From Paraburkholderia phenoliruptrix (lineage in GTDB: Bacteria > Pseudomonadota > Gammaproteobacteria > Burkholderiales > Burkholderiaceae), in the NCBI RefSeq assembly GCF_019511605.1, contig NZ_JAEUAV010000002.1:310001-374000 (forward strand): a stretch of 64,000 nt of DNA, written 5' to 3'. A program made the translations under genes and the position numbers. A model generated the notes under the pieces. That model made no database searches and was not told the DNA's origin. It saw only the letters and a program-made list of their open reading frames with translations. Shown piece by piece: positions 45,559-54,828 of the stretch; positions within the stretch are counted from its first letter, which is position 1; the number at the start of each line of letters is the position of its first letter.

Positions 45559-46599
45559 TCATGCTGCGCCGACGTGTCGTTGCTGCCGCGCCTCGTTCGA
45601 GCGCACGGTCGCGCCGCGATTGCGTCCGCTCACCACGGCGCACTCGATATGCGGCATGCCGCGAGTCGCCTCGCGTGCCGTGGCGAGCGCGCCTTCGGCG
45701 TCGCGTGCGCTGCCGACAATCGCAAAGCCTGTCGGCCCCCACGAACTCTGGCCGATGCCTGCCGTGCGCTGCGCGGCCACGGCACGCAGCGCACGTTCGA
45801 CGCCGGGGCTCGTGAACACGCCTCCTTGCACGGGCGCGAAATATTCGCCGATGGTCTGCTGCATCTCCGTCAAGCCGTGCGCGAACGGCACGATGTTGCG
45901 CTCGGCGGCGCCGGGCAGAATCTTCATCAGCACGAGGTGGCACAGATGCGCGGCGAGCCTCTGCGGAAATGGCGCGAGCGCCGCAAGGCCGCGCCGCTCC
46001 TCGGCTCCGTGCAGACCTTCGCGGGCCGTGTCGCTCACCAGCAGCACGCGCCAGTTCTCCGGAAACGGCTGGCGCGCGAGCAGCGGCGGCACGCCTTGGC
46101 GCAGATCGCCGGCAGGTCCGCCGTCCACCAGCAGGCCGCCCGAATCGAAGCCGAGCACGCCGATTCCCGAGCGTGCGCCGCGGCCGAGCAGGCTTGCGAG
46201 TTCGGCCGTGGTCGCGACATGACCGAGCAGGCGCACGAACGCCATGCCTACCGCGAGCGCCAGTTGCGTGCCCGAGCCGAGCCCGCTGTGCGCGCGCGGC
46301 GTGTGCGTGACTTCGATTGCGACCGGAGTTGGGTCATAGCCAGCATGCAGCCGCTCGAGGCAGAGAGCAATGCGCTCGCGTTCTCCATCCGTTATTGCGC
46401 CGCTTATCGAGTCGCCTACCGAGTCGCGCTCCGCGAGCCGTGCTTCGATGCGAGTACCGCTGCCGTCGATCACGAGTCCGACGCTGCCGAACGCGCGGCC
46501 GAGCGACGCGTTCGGATCGAGAAAGCCCAGATGCAGCCGCGCGGGGGCATCGACCGTTACGGTGGCGTCAGGCGGCAGGCGGCGAACGTGAAGCTGCAT
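45559..46599 (-). CDS. mptG: Beta-ribofuranosylaminobenzene 5'-phosphate synthase
   Basis: First committed step of the arylamine branch of H4MPT synthesis: p-hydroxybenzoate or p-aminobenzoate plus PRPP. The 346-residue product is a GHMP-fold protein with ARLHLGFLDPNASLGRAFGSVGL, THTPRAHSGLGSGTQLALAVG (GHMP loop), GRGARSGIGVLGFDSGGLLVDGG and GQSSWGPTGFAIV. These are the diagnostic motifs used to detect H4MPT-producing bacteria. GGACACTCGCG precedes the ATG. The 5' neighbour is the DCoH-like gene, 159 bases away. Confidence 0.95.
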   Translation of the reverse strand: MQLHVRRLPPDATVTVDAPARLHLGFLDPNASLGRAFGSVGLVIDGSGTRIEARLAERDSVGDSISGAITDGERERIALCLERLHAGYDPTPVAIEVTHTPRAHSGLGSGTQLALAVGMAFVRLLGHVATTAELASLLGRGARSGIGVLGFDSGGLLVDGGPAGDLRQGVPPLLARQPFPENWRVLLVSDTAREGLHGAEERRGLAALAPFPQRLAAHLCHLVLMKILPGAAERNIVPFAHGLTEMQQTIGEYFAPVQGGVFTSPGVERALRAVAAQRTAGIGQSSWGPTGFAIVGSARDAEGALATAREATRGMPHIECAVVSGRNRGATVRSNEARQQRHVGAA

Positions 46600-46758
46600 C
46601 GCGAGTGTCCTTGTTCGTGCGTGACTCGATGGGGCTCAACGGGCATGAGCCGCAAGCGCCGCATCGCGGGAGACATGGCGACGGCATGTCGGATCTCGCG
46701 GCAGGCGGCGCACGACGTCAAGCGAAAGCCGTACCAGCACCGCCGCACGATGCGCGGG

Positions 46759-47166
46759 TCAACCTTGCTCGGCTGCCCGTGAAGGCTTCGCCGCGTCGTA
46801 CTTGATGTAGCGAAAGCGCTGGTCGTCGCCGGGTGTGCCTTCCAGTGGACCGCCCTCGGTGCCGGGCTGCCACTGGATGAACGACTCGATCTTGCTCGCG
46901 AGCGCAAAGTCCTTGTCGGTGATGCCCTTTGCCGAATGCGTCTTGAGCTTGACGATCACGAATGCATAGGAGACCGTCAGATCGGGGTGATGCCACGCGG
47001 CCTCTGCGAGGTGGCCCACTGCGTTCACCACCATCAAGGTGCCTTTCCAGCTTTCGGTGCGGTACTTGCGCCGCAGCCAGCCGTCTTCGAGATACCAGTG
47101 CTGTAGCGGTCCGACGAGACGCTGCTGGATCTCGTCGTCGGAATAGACCTTCTCTGTGCTTGCCAT
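46759..47166 (-). CDS. Pterin-4a-carbinolamine dehydratase-like protein
   Basis: 135 residues of the PCD/DCoH family: LVGPLQHWYLEDGWLRRKYRTESWKG, the active-site HH in AEAAWHHPDLTVSY, and the third histidine in VIVKLKTHSAKGITDKDFALASKIE. Classical members dehydrate 4a-hydroxy-tetrahydrobiopterin. In methylotroph clusters a variant is linked to H4MPT, perhaps in pterin recycling or formaldehyde handling. The C-terminal 35 residues (QWQPGTEGGPLEGTPGDDQ) extend beyond the usual fold. AAGGAG precedes the ATG. It is the first gene of the leftward H4MPT block, divergent from xoxF. Confidence 0.85.
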   Translation of the reverse strand: MASTEKVYSDDEIQQRLVGPLQHWYLEDGWLRRKYRTESWKGTLMVVNAVGHLAEAAWHHPDLTVSYAFVIVKLKTHSAKGITDKDFALASKIESFIQWQPGTEGGPLEGTPGDDQRFRYIKYDAAKPSRAAEQG

Positions 47167-47310
47167 GGGCGCTCCTTAGCGGATGTTGGATCGATCGGGA
47201 AACCTCATGTTGCGCTGCAATTGATGCGGCACGCGACTGGCGCTCGTGCGTCGTTCTCGCGCCGCGGCGGCCGGTTCGCGGCGTGCCTCGGGACGGACAC
47301 GCTTCGTACC

Positions 47311-47332
47311 GGACCATGACACAGTATGTTCC
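47311..47332. promoter_or_regulatory. Imperfect dyad upstream of xoxF
   Basis: GGACCA-N10-TGTTCC, about 195 bases upstream of the xoxF promoter candidate; a TGTTCC also occurs about 120 bases upstream of the pqqA promoter (23861). The distance suits an enhancer site for a sigma-54 activator. Confidence 0.25.
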
Positions 47333-47352
47333 ACATGCCGCGAGAGCGTGGC

Positions 47353-47365
47353 GTCACGACGTGAC
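47353..47365. promoter_or_regulatory. GTCAC-N3-GTGAC dyad upstream of xoxF
   Basis: GTCACGACGTGAC lies about 160 bases upstream of the xoxF promoter candidate, inside the 513-base divergent region 47167-47679. That region otherwise shows CG-rich simple runs and no gene I can support. Confidence 0.35.
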
Positions 47366-47523
47366 ACCGTCGTCGCGTCGTGCGCGTCATCACCGCGCGA
47401 CGCACGCGCCGCACGTCGATGCCGGCGGTGCCCGGCGCGCGGCGCGCGGCGTGGTGCACGATGAGCGCGCGTCGTTATGCACACCGCGTAGTGGCGGCGT
47501 ACGTGCGCAGCGATGCTGCCGCA

Positions 47524-47540
47524 CCGGCATGGAATATGCG
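47524..47540 (+). promoter_or_regulatory. Sigma-54-type promoter of xoxF
   Basis: CCGGCATGGAATATGCG has GG and GC exactly ten bases apart and matches the pqqA promoter at 10 of 17 positions. The -24 part is GGCATG and the -12 part ATGC. Transcription would start near 47551, leaving a leader of about 130 bases before xoxF. Confidence 0.45.
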
Positions 47541-47679
47541 TTGGCCGTCATGCGCCGCGAAACCCGACAACGATTGGGAATGGCGCTGATCGTTACCCTG
47601 CTCCGTGGAGGCGCGCCCGGTGCGACGAGGTAGCGTGGGTCATTCGTGAGTTGAACAGCAAGACCATTCTGGAGGAGAC

Positions 47680-49497
47680 ATGAACTTACGCACCACGGTT
47701 CTTGGGCTCGCGATCCTCGCGTCGGCAGCCTTGAGCTCTATCGTTGCACAGGCCGATCCGCAGCTCGACGGTGTCATGAAAAGTCCGTCGAACTGGGCGA
47801 CGCAGGCGGGCGACTATGCGAATCACCGCTACAGTCCACTCAAGCAGATCAACGAAAGCAACGTCGGCAAACTTCAGGTCGCATGGACCATGTCGACCGG
47901 CGTGCTGCGCGGCCATGAAGGCGCGCCGCTCGTGATCGGCGACACCATGTATATCCACTCGCCGTTTCCTAACAAGGTGATAGCGATCAACCTCAAGGAT
48001 CAGACTTTCATCTGGCAGTACCAACCGAAACAGGACGACTCGGTTGTCTCCGTGATGTGCTGCGACACGGTCAATCGCGGGCTTGCCTATGGCGACGGCA
48101 AGATCTTCCTGCAGCAGGCCGACACCAAGCTCGTCGCGTTGGACGCAAAATCGGGCGACGTGGTGTGGACCGCGCAGAACGGCAATCCGAAGGCCGGCGA
48201 AACCAATACGAATGCGCCGCATGTATTCGGCGACAAGGTGCTCACGGGCATCTCGGGCGGCGAGTTCGGCGTGCGCGGACGCCTGATCGCCTACGACATC
48301 AAGACCGGCAAGCCGGCCTGGACGGCGTACAGCACCGGTCCGGACAAGGACATGCTGATGGACCCCGACAAGACGATGACCTACACCGACGGCAAGATGG
48401 TGCCGGTGGGTGCGGACTCGTCGCTGAAGTCGTGGAAGGGCGATCAGTGGAAGCTCGGCGGCGGCACCACGTGGGGCTGGTATGCATGGGATCCGAAGCT
48501 GAACCTTGTCTACTACGGCACGGGCAATCCGGGCACGTGGAACCCGACGCAACGTCCGGGCGACAACAAGTGGTCAATGTCCATCTTCGCGCGCGATCTG
48601 AATACCGGCATGGCGAAGTGGGTCTATCAGATGACGCCGCATGACGAGTGGGACTACGACGGCGTGAATGAAATGATCCTGTCCGACCTGACGATCGACG
48701 GCAAGAAAGTGCCCGCCATCGTTCACTTCGATCGCAACGGCTTCGGCTACACGTTGAACCGCGAGAGCGGCCAACTGCTGGTGGCGCAGAAGTACGATCC
48801 GGCCGTGAACTGGGCCGACAGCGTCGATCTGAAGAGCGGCAAGCCGGTTCGCAACGTCGCGTATTCGACGCAGGCAGCGGGCTCGGATCACAACGTGAAG
48901 GGCATCTGCCCGGCGGCGCTCGGCTCGAAGGATCAGCAGCCGGCAGCGTTCGACCCGAACTCGAGCCTCTTCCTCGTGCCGACCAACCACGTCTGCATGG
49001 ATTACGAGCCGTTCGATGTCGACTACGTGTCGGGTCAGCCGTATGTGGGCGCCACGCTGTCCATGTATCCCGGTCCGAACGAGAACAAGGCGATGGGCAA
49101 TTTCATCGCGTGGGATGCGGCCAAAGGCAAGATCGTCTGGTCCAAGCCGGAGAAGTTCTCGGTGTGGTCGGGCGCGCTCGCCACGGCTGGCGGCATTGCG
49201 TTCTACGGCACGCTCGAAGGCTACCTGAAGGCAGTGCGCATCAAGGACGGCAAGGAACTGTGGCGCTTCAAGACGCCGTCGGGAATTATCGGCAACGTGT
49301 TCACATACCAGTATCAGGGTAAGCAGTACGTGGGCGTGTACTCGGGCATCGGCGGCTGGGCCGGCATCGGCATGGCGGCGGGTCTCGAGAAGTCGACGGA
49401 AGGTCTGGGCGCGGTGGGCGGTTATCGCGAGCTTGCGAAGTACACGGCGCTCGGCGGCACGCTGTTCGTGTTCGCCATTCCGGGCGGCAACAGCTAA
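47680..49497 (+). CDS. xoxF: Lanthanide-type methanol dehydrogenase XoxF
   Basis: Periplasmic quinoprotein that oxidises methanol (and formaldehyde) with PQQ. The 605-residue product has a signal peptide (about 1-25, ending IVAQA), eight propeller W-motifs, the vicinal disulphide Cys127-Cys128 (VMCCDT), Glu195 (GGEFG), Asn283 (GTGNPG) and the catalytic Asp325 in [11 protein letters not shown]. Asp327, two residues on, is the extra metal ligand that separates lanthanide-dependent XoxF from calcium-dependent MxaF, which has Ala there. Overall it looks like clade XoxF5. GGAGGAG precedes the ATG. xoxG and xoxJ follow; no mxaF or mxaI is present. Confidence 0.97.
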   Translation: MNLRTTVLGLAILASAALSSIVAQADPQLDGVMKSPSNWATQAGDYANHRYSPLKQINESNVGKLQVAWTMSTGVLRGHEGAPLVIGDTMYIHSPFPNKVIAINLKDQTFIWQYQPKQDDSVVSVMCCDTVNRGLAYGDGKIFLQQADTKLVALDAKSGDVVWTAQNGNPKAGETNTNAPHVFGDKVLTGISGGEFGVRGRLIAYDIKTGKPAWTAYSTGPDKDMLMDPDKTMTYTDGKMVPVGADSSLKSWKGDQWKLGGGTTWGWYAWDPKLNLVYYGTGNPGTWNPTQRPGDNKWSMSIFARDLNTGMAKWVYQMTPHDEWDYDGVNEMILSDLTIDGKKVPAIVHFDRNGFGYTLNRESGQLLVAQKYDPAVNWADSVDLKSGKPVRNVAYSTQAAGSDHNVKGICPAALGSKDQQPAAFDPNSSLFLVPTNHVCMDYEPFDVDYVSGQPYVGATLSMYPGPNENKAMGNFIAWDAAKGKIVWSKPEKFSVWSGALATAGGIAFYGTLEGYLKAVRIKDGKELWRFKTPSGIIGNVFTYQYQGKQYVGVYSGIGGWAGIGMAAGLEKSTEGLGAVGGYRELAKYTALGGTLFVFAIPGGNS

Positions 49498-49612
49498 CAG
49501 GGTCAGCAGCAAGCGGCCAGCAGTAGCTGGTCGAAGTCATCGGGGCCGCGTCCTCGCCATGCGTCGACGAAACGCAGCGAGGCGCGGTCCTACCTTGAGG
49601 AGACATTTGCAT

Positions 49613-50032
49613 ATGAAAGGCCGATCAATCTTGTTGCGGGCGGCACTGCCCGTCCTTTTCGTCGTGCTGCCTGTCACGTATGCCCAGACCAATCCCGCGA
49701 TTGCCCAGGTGGCGTACAAGGTGGTCGACGGCAGCAAGGTGGACAGCAATACGTTTCAAGGATGGAAGACCTGGCGCGCGCTTGCCTGCGAGCGCTGCCA
49801 CGGCGCGCAGCAGCAGGGCATGGTGGGGCCGTCGCTCGTCGAGGCGTTGAAGACGCTCGACAAGAACGAGTTCCATCGCACCGTATTCGGCGGGCGCGTC
49901 GACAAGGGCATGCCCGACTTCAGTTCCAGCCAGATGATGCAAAAGAACTGGGAGAACCTTTACGCCTATCTGAAAGGGCGTTCGGACGGGCAGATCAAGC
50001 CCGGCGATCTGCAGGCCATCGACGCGAAATAA
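49613..50032 (+). CDS. xoxG: Cytochrome c XoxG, electron acceptor of XoxF
   Basis: 139 residues with a signal peptide (about 1-24, ending VTYAQ) and a single heme site C59-E-R-C62-H63 with a probable axial Met100 in KGMPDFSSS. Single-heme periplasmic cytochromes directly after xoxF accept its electrons. It is short for XoxG, which is usually closer to 170-200 residues. GAGGAG lies a little farther than usual from the ATG. A 115-base spacer separates it from xoxF. Confidence 0.92.
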   Translation: MKGRSILLRAALPVLFVVLPVTYAQTNPAIAQVAYKVVDGSKVDSNTFQGWKTWRALACERCHGAQQQGMVGPSLVEALKTLDKNEFHRTVFGGRVDKGMPDFSSSQMMQKNWENLYAYLKGRSDGQIKPGDLQAIDAK

Positions 50033-50062
50033 CGGCGGCGGCTCTACTTCAGGAGGTGCTCG

Positions 50063-50974
50063 ATGCGTCATCGCAAATCAATGCACGCGCATGCCGCGCT
50101 CGTCGCGGGCGCGCTGTGCTACGCGGCGCTCGCAAGCGGCGCTGTTCGCGCCCAGGGCGAGGCGCTGCCCAACAACGACGGCGCCGACGGCGTGCTGCGC
50201 GTTTGCGCCGACCCCAACAACATGCCGCTGTCGAACAACAAGGGCGAGGGTTACGAGAACCGCATCGCGAGCCAGATGGCAAGCGACTTCGGCTACAAGC
50301 TCGAATACACCTACTTTCCGCAGCGCATGGGGTTCGTCCGCCACACGTTGCGCGAGAAGGTGCCGGAGACCGGCGCGTATAAGTGCGATCTGATTATCGG
50401 CGTGCCGAAAGGCTACGACCTGACCTCGACCACGCAGCCGTATATGCGCTCCACTTATGCGATGGTGTTCAAGAAGCGGCCCGAATTCGCCGGCATCAAC
50501 ACGCCGGACGATCTGCTGAAGCTGCCGCCCGACCAGTTGCACAAGCTGCGCTTCGGGATTTTCACGCAGACGCCTGCCGTGGACTGGCTGCTCGGTCACA
50601 ACCTGATCGATCAGGCGGTGTCGTATCGGGTGCAAAGCGGCGATCCACAGGAATATCCCGGCCAGATGATCGAGCGCGATCTGCAGGCGGGCAATGTCGA
50701 CGTGGTGTTCCTGTGGGGGCCGATTGCCGGCTACTTCGCGAAGCGCTCCGGCGATTCGGTGAAGCTCGTGCCGTTCCCGGCCACCCCCGGCATCCGGTTC
50801 GACTATACGATTTCGATGGGCGTGCGCTACGGCGAGAAAGCGTGGAAGGACAAGGTCGATCAATGGATCGGCGCGAATCACGACAAGATCGACAGCATTC
50901 TCACGAGCTATGAGGTGCCGCTGCTCAAGCCCGTCGACGCGCCGGCGGGCAAACCCGCGGACGCCTCGCCATGA
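50063..50974 (+). CDS. xoxJ: Periplasmic binding protein XoxJ
   Basis: 303 residues: a signal peptide (about 1-30) and a solute-binding fold (VLRVCADPNNMPLSNNKGEGYENRIA, YTYFPQRMGFVRHTLRE, CDLIIGVPKGYDLTSTTQPYMRSTYAMVF, VDVVFLWGPIAGYF). This is the quinoprotein-dehydrogenase-associated family typified by MxaJ/XoxJ. No transporter genes accompany it; the family is thought to help activate the apo-dehydrogenase or bind it during cofactor loading. AGGAGG precedes the ATG. The stop overlaps the next gene by 4 bases. Confidence 0.93.
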   Translation: MRHRKSMHAHAALVAGALCYAALASGAVRAQGEALPNNDGADGVLRVCADPNNMPLSNNKGEGYENRIASQMASDFGYKLEYTYFPQRMGFVRHTLREKVPETGAYKCDLIIGVPKGYDLTSTTQPYMRSTYAMVFKKRPEFAGINTPDDLLKLPPDQLHKLRFGIFTQTPAVDWLLGHNLIDQAVSYRVQSGDPQEYPGQMIERDLQAGNVDVVFLWGPIAGYFAKRSGDSVKLVPFPATPGIRFDYTISMGVRYGEKAWKDKVDQWIGANHDKIDSILTSYEVPLLKPVDAPAGKPADASP

Positions 50975-51870
50975 CGGCGTGGCGCGGCGCTTTATGCCGC
51001 GGAGCACGGCGCGCGCTCGCGGCGTGCGCGGCGAGCCTTGCATGTGCGACAGGCGGCGCGAGCATAGCGGGGGTGATGGGTGCGAGGCGTGCCATGCGTG
51101 CGATCGGCGCTGCCGCCGTAGCGGGCGCTATCGGCATGACAGCTGCGGTCGGCTTTCCCGCCACCGTGCAGGCGGCCGCGCCTGCGCCCGGCACTGGCGA
51201 GATTTCGCCCGCCGAGCGGCTGATCTTCACCACCGACCATCTGCACGGCATCGCCCAGCAAACCGAGCTCGACTATGCACTGCTCAATTCGGACCCGCCC
51301 GCGCACGGCAGCGATACCGTCAAGGTGCTGGTGACGAGTCCCGACAACGCGAAGGGCGACGCCCAGGTGTCGGACCACACCGGCGCAGTGCCGTTGCCGA
51401 ACGGCGGTTTGCAGTGCAATCCCGTCATCATCTATTTTCTCGAGCGCGACATTGCCGAGATGGAGCATCTGACGGGCGGCAAGCGCCGCTATTTCCAGCA
51501 GCGCGTGCGGCTCGCGCTCGCGGCCGGCCCGAAGATCGAAACGGTGACGAGCCAGATAGACGGCAAGCCGGTGAAGGCGCAGCAGATCGTCGTGCAGCCG
51601 TTTCTCGACGACCCCAACGCCGCGCGTTTTGCGCAGTACACGGGCAAGCGCTATACGTTCGTGATTTCGACTACGGTGCCGGGCCAGGTCGCGCTGATTC
51701 GCACGGACGTGCCGGGCGCGAACAACGATTTCGCGCATCCGCTGCAAAGCCGCACGCTCAGCTTTCAGGCCGCGCTGCGCAAGCTGCCGCCCGCGGGCAA
51801 TGCACCCGGCGCGCCGCATTCGCCGAACGAGTCCGTCAAGCCGTCGAACGCGCCGCGCGCGAGCCGGTAG
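50971..51870 (+). CDS. Unrecognised secreted protein of the xox operon
   Basis: 299 residues, starting at the ATG that overlaps the xoxJ stop (ATGA); an internal ATG at 51076 would also give a good signal peptide (ending near FPATVQAA). The mature part includes ISPAERLIFTTDHLHGIAQQ, DTVKVLVTSPDNAKGDAQVSDHTGAVPLPNGGLQCNPVIIYFLERDIAEM, RYFQQRVRLALA and KRYTFVISTTVPGQVALIRTDVPG. One cysteine remains in the mature part. I do not recognise the family. Position and secretion imply a role in XoxF maturation, electron transfer or metal supply. Confidence 0.8.
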   Translation: MTAWRGALCRGARRALAACAASLACATGGASIAGVMGARRAMRAIGAAAVAGAIGMTAAVGFPATVQAAAPAPGTGEISPAERLIFTTDHLHGIAQQTELDYALLNSDPPAHGSDTVKVLVTSPDNAKGDAQVSDHTGAVPLPNGGLQCNPVIIYFLERDIAEMEHLTGGKRRYFQQRVRLALAAGPKIETVTSQIDGKPVKAQQIVVQPFLDDPNAARFAQYTGKRYTFVISTTVPGQVALIRTDVPGANNDFAHPLQSRTLSFQAALRKLPPAGNAPGAPHSPNESVKPSNAPRASR

Positions 51871-51881
51871 CGGGCACGGCC

Positions 51882-52871
51882 GTGAATTTCGTCCGCTCGC
51901 TCACGCTGCGTCAGTTGCAGATTTTCGTCGTGGCAAGCCGCTATACGAGCTTCGCCCGCGCCGCCGAGGAATTGCATCTGACGCAGCCGGCCGTGTCGAT
52001 GCAGATTCATCAACTCGAAGAGGCCGTGGGCCTGCGCCTTTTCGAGCGCATCTCGCGCAAGCTGTCGTTGACCGAGGCGGGCGAGCGGTTCAGCCATCAC
52101 GCGAGCCGCATTCTCGGCGAAATCAAGGACGCCGAAGACGCGATGACGTCGCTCAAGCAGGCCGACAGCGGCTCGCTCGCGGTGGGCATCGTCAGTTCGG
52201 CAACGTATTTCGCGCCCAAGCTGCTCGCCATGTATTCGCATATCTACCCCAAGGTAGACGTGCACTTCTCGGTCGGTAACCGGGACGCACTGCTGCGCCT
52301 CCTGCAGGACAACGCAATCGACCTGGCAATCATGGGACGCCCGCCGCCCGAGCTCGATACGACGAGCGAGCCGCTTGCATGGCATCCGCAAGTGGTGATC
52401 GCGCCGGTGGATCATCCGCTTGCCGGGGCGCGGCGTTTCGACTTGCAGGAGTTGCGCGGCGACACGTTCTTGCTGCGCGAACCCGGCTCAGGCACACGCA
52501 TGGCCGCCGAGGACATGTTCAGGCAGCATCTTTTCACGCCCGCCAAAGTCGTCACGCTGGGCAGCAACGAAACCATCAAGCAGGCGGTGATAGCGGGTAT
52601 GGGCGTGAGCCTCATTTCGTTGCATACGTTGCTGCTGGAATTGCGTACCAAGGAACTGGCCGTGCTCGATGTGAACGGCACGCCCATCGAGCGCACGTGG
52701 CAGATCGTGCATTTGCGCGCCAAGCAGCTTTCGCCGACCTGCATGATCTTCCGGCAATTTCTGCTCGAAGAGGCCGCTGCCTATCTGGAGCGCGAGTATG
52801 CGCCGTTCGTGCCGTTGCCCGGCAAGTCTGCGAAGGTCCTGCAAAAGGCGGTCGACGATGCATCTGCGTGA
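51882..52871 (+). CDS. LysR-family regulator, CbbR-like
   Basis: 329 residues from a GTG 11 bases after the preceding stop. The N-terminal HTH (LTLRQLQIFVVASRYTSFARAAEELHLTQPAVSMQIHQLEEAVGLRLFERI) and the effector domain (LAVGIVSSATYFAPKLLAMYSHIYPKVDVHFSVGNRDALLRLLQDN, LREPGSGTRMAAEDMF, KQAVIAGMGVSLISLHTL) closely follow CbbR/RbcR proteins, which activate cbb operons. Unusually it is not beside cbbL but 27 kb away, between the xox and mxa genes. It may control both CO2 fixation and methanol oxidation. A CbbR-type dyad is visible before cbbL. Confidence 0.85.
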   Translation: MNFVRSLTLRQLQIFVVASRYTSFARAAEELHLTQPAVSMQIHQLEEAVGLRLFERISRKLSLTEAGERFSHHASRILGEIKDAEDAMTSLKQADSGSLAVGIVSSATYFAPKLLAMYSHIYPKVDVHFSVGNRDALLRLLQDNAIDLAIMGRPPPELDTTSEPLAWHPQVVIAPVDHPLAGARRFDLQELRGDTFLLREPGSGTRMAAEDMFRQHLFTPAKVVTLGSNETIKQAVIAGMGVSLISLHTLLLELRTKELAVLDVNGTPIERTWQIVHLRAKQLSPTCMIFRQFLLEEAAAYLEREYAPFVPLPGKSAKVLQKAVDDASA

Positions 52872-52923
52872 AGCACATTTTTGCCGACGGCGCGGTGTTT
52901 GCCCGTCATAGGAGATTGCACCG

Positions 52924-53943
52924 ATGGGTTCCAGCGAACAGCTTCAGGACTGGCGTCTGCACGCGCTACAAATCGAGGAACAGGTCGCGAGCGCGGTAAT
53001 CGGTCAGCCGCAGGTGATCCGGCTCATTACCGTGGCGCTGTTTGCGCGCGGCCATGTGCTGCTGGAGGGGGGCGTGGGCGTCGGCAAGACGACCGTGTTG
53101 CGCGCCTTTGCGCGTGTCGTGGGCGGCGAGTTCGAGCGGGTGGAAGGCACCATCGACCTGATGCCGGGCGACCTCGTCTATCACACGTACGTCGATGCAG
53201 AAGGCCGGCCGCGTATCGATCCGGGGCCGCTTTTACGGCACGGCGAGCGGCTCACCACGTTCTTCTTCAACGAGATCAATCGCGCGCGTCCGCAGGTTCA
53301 GTCGCTGCTGTTGCGCGCGATGGCCGAGCGCTCTGTATGGGCGTTCGACCGCGAATACCGCTTTCCGCATATGACGGTGTTCGCCGATCGCAACAAGGTG
53401 GAGAAGGAAGAGACCTTCGAGCTCGCGTCGGCTGCGCGCGATCGCTTTCTGTTCGAACTGGGTATGCCGACGCCCGACGACGCCGACGTACGCCGCGCGC
53501 TCGTGTTCGACGCCGATTATCACGACGTGGACCGGTTGCTCTCGCGCCTGTCTGCCGGCATCGTGCCGTGGGAGCAGTTGAACCAGATCGGTGCTGCGAT
53601 CCAGCACAGCGTGCAGGCAAGCGAAACGATAGAACGCTATGTGCTCGACATCTGGCAAGCCACCGAAACGCCGCAGCGTTTCGGCATCGCGCTCGAGGGC
53701 GTGGAGATGGAGCGGCTCGTTCTCGCTGGCGCGAGTCCGCGCGGCATGAGCGCGCTGCTGCGTGCGGCGCGCGTGGTCGCCTGGCTAGCGGGCCGCACCC
53801 ATCTGATTCCGGAGGACATTCATGCGGTGCTGTTGCCCGCGCTTGGCCACCGCGTGTTCTTCACGCCGATCTACGAATTGCGCCGCCAGGAACTGGCCGA
53901 GGCGCTGATCGCGCAGATTGTCGGCAAACTGGCCGTGCCCTGA
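52924..53943 (+). CDS. moxR: MoxR/MxaR AAA+ ATPase
   Basis: 339 residues with Walker A EGGVGVGKTT (48-57), Walker B FFFNEINRARPQVQSLLLRAMAE, sensor 1 VFADRNKVEKEETFEL and the MoxR C-terminal lid. MoxR ATPases act as chaperones with vWA-domain partners; MxaR is needed for active methanol dehydrogenase in mxa clusters. The start follows AGGAG. It is the first of six genes (moxR-mxaSACKL) with overlapping or near-overlapping ends, right after the xox genes. Confidence 0.92.
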   Translation: MGSSEQLQDWRLHALQIEEQVASAVIGQPQVIRLITVALFARGHVLLEGGVGVGKTTVLRAFARVVGGEFERVEGTIDLMPGDLVYHTYVDAEGRPRIDPGPLLRHGERLTTFFFNEINRARPQVQSLLLRAMAERSVWAFDREYRFPHMTVFADRNKVEKEETFELASAARDRFLFELGMPTPDDADVRRALVFDADYHDVDRLLSRLSAGIVPWEQLNQIGAAIQHSVQASETIERYVLDIWQATETPQRFGIALEGVEMERLVLAGASPRGMSALLRAARVVAWLAGRTHLIPEDIHAVLLPALGHRVFFTPIYELRRQELAEALIAQIVGKLAVP

Positions 53944-53946
53944 GCC

Positions 53947-54828
53947 ATGAACGCCGTCGCAGAGTTTCATTACCGTTTGCCGATGCGTTCGGCGGGCGTT
54001 CGGCCAGGCTCGCATCGCGGCTCGAGTTTCGGTGCTGGCCAGGAGTTCGCGATGCACGGCCGCCTGTTCGACTATCCCGATCCGCGTCGCCTCGATCTGC
54101 GGGCCAGTGTGCGCGCGGCGCGTTCCGAATGGCTCGTGCGGGTGCATTTGCAGCGCGCCGCGGTGCCGGTGCAGGTGCTTGTCGACGTGTCCGCGTCGAT
54201 GCGCTTCGGCACGCACCAAACCAAACTCGAGGTCGCCGCGGATTTTGTCGAAGCGCTGGGATACAGCGCATATCGCGTTGGCGACCCGCTCGGCATGCTG
54301 GCCTTCGACGAGCGCGCGCGCGACGATCTTTTCATGCCGCCGCGCTCGGGCCGGGGCATCGGCAATCTTCTGGCAACGATGCTGCGCGAGAACGCGCGCT
54401 CCAGCGTGAATGCAGTGTCGAGCAGCGGCGCCGGCTCCGGCGAAGCGTTGCGGCGCGTCGCGTCCAGTATCGCGGGCCGGCAGGCGCTGGTGTTTCTGGT
54501 CTCCGATTTTCATTGGCCGCTGACTGCGCTGCCCGCTGTGCTCGATCTGCTGGTGCATGCGTATGTGGTGCCCATTGTCGTGTGGGACGCCGCCGAGATA
54601 GCACCGCCTGCGGGCGGCCCGTTGCTCGCGGTTAGCGACGCCGAGTCCGGCAAGCAGCGCTCGCTGTGGTTGAGCCGCAGTGTGCGCGAGCGTTGGCGCG
54701 AAGGCGTAGCAAAACGCCGCGCCGAACTTTCGGCGACCTTCGGCAAGCGCGCGATACAGCCGTTCTTTATAGAAAGCGCTTTCGATCCGGAGGCCATGTC
54801 GCGTTACTTTCTGGAGGCGGTGGCATGA
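53947..54828 (+). CDS. mxaS: MxaS-like DUF58/vWA protein
   Basis: 293 residues. The conserved opening RPGSHRGSSFGAGQEFAMHGRLFDYPDPRRLDLRAS is typical of DUF58, followed by a von Willebrand A fold with the metal-dependent adhesion motif Asp80-x-Ser82-x-Ser84 (LVDVSASM). No membrane segment. DUF58 proteins are clients or adaptors of MoxR ATPases. It starts 3 bases after moxR and overlaps mxaA by 4 bases. Confidence 0.88.
   Translation: MNAVAEFHYRLPMRSAGVRPGSHRGSSFGAGQEFAMHGRLFDYPDPRRLDLRASVRAARSEWLVRVHLQRAAVPVQVLVDVSASMRFGTHQTKLEVAADFVEALGYSAYRVGDPLGMLAFDERARDDLFMPPRSGRGIGNLLATMLRENARSSVNAVSSSGAGSGEALRRVASSIAGRQALVFLVSDFHWPLTALPAVLDLLVHAYVVPIVVWDAAEIAPPAGGPLLAVSDAESGKQRSLWLSRSVRERWREGVAKRRAELSATFGKRAIQPFFIESAFDPEAMSRYFLEAVA

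Noticed and set aside
47680..49497. Calcium-type MxaF or ethanol dehydrogenase
   Set aside because: Asp325-Tyr-Asp327 is the lanthanide signature, and no mxaI or ethanol-dehydrogenase cytochrome is adjacent.
50910..51881. N-terminal extension of the LysR regulator across the secreted-protein gene
   Set aside because: The HTH begins right at the GTG at 51882 and the upstream part is an out-of-frame shadow of the preceding gene.
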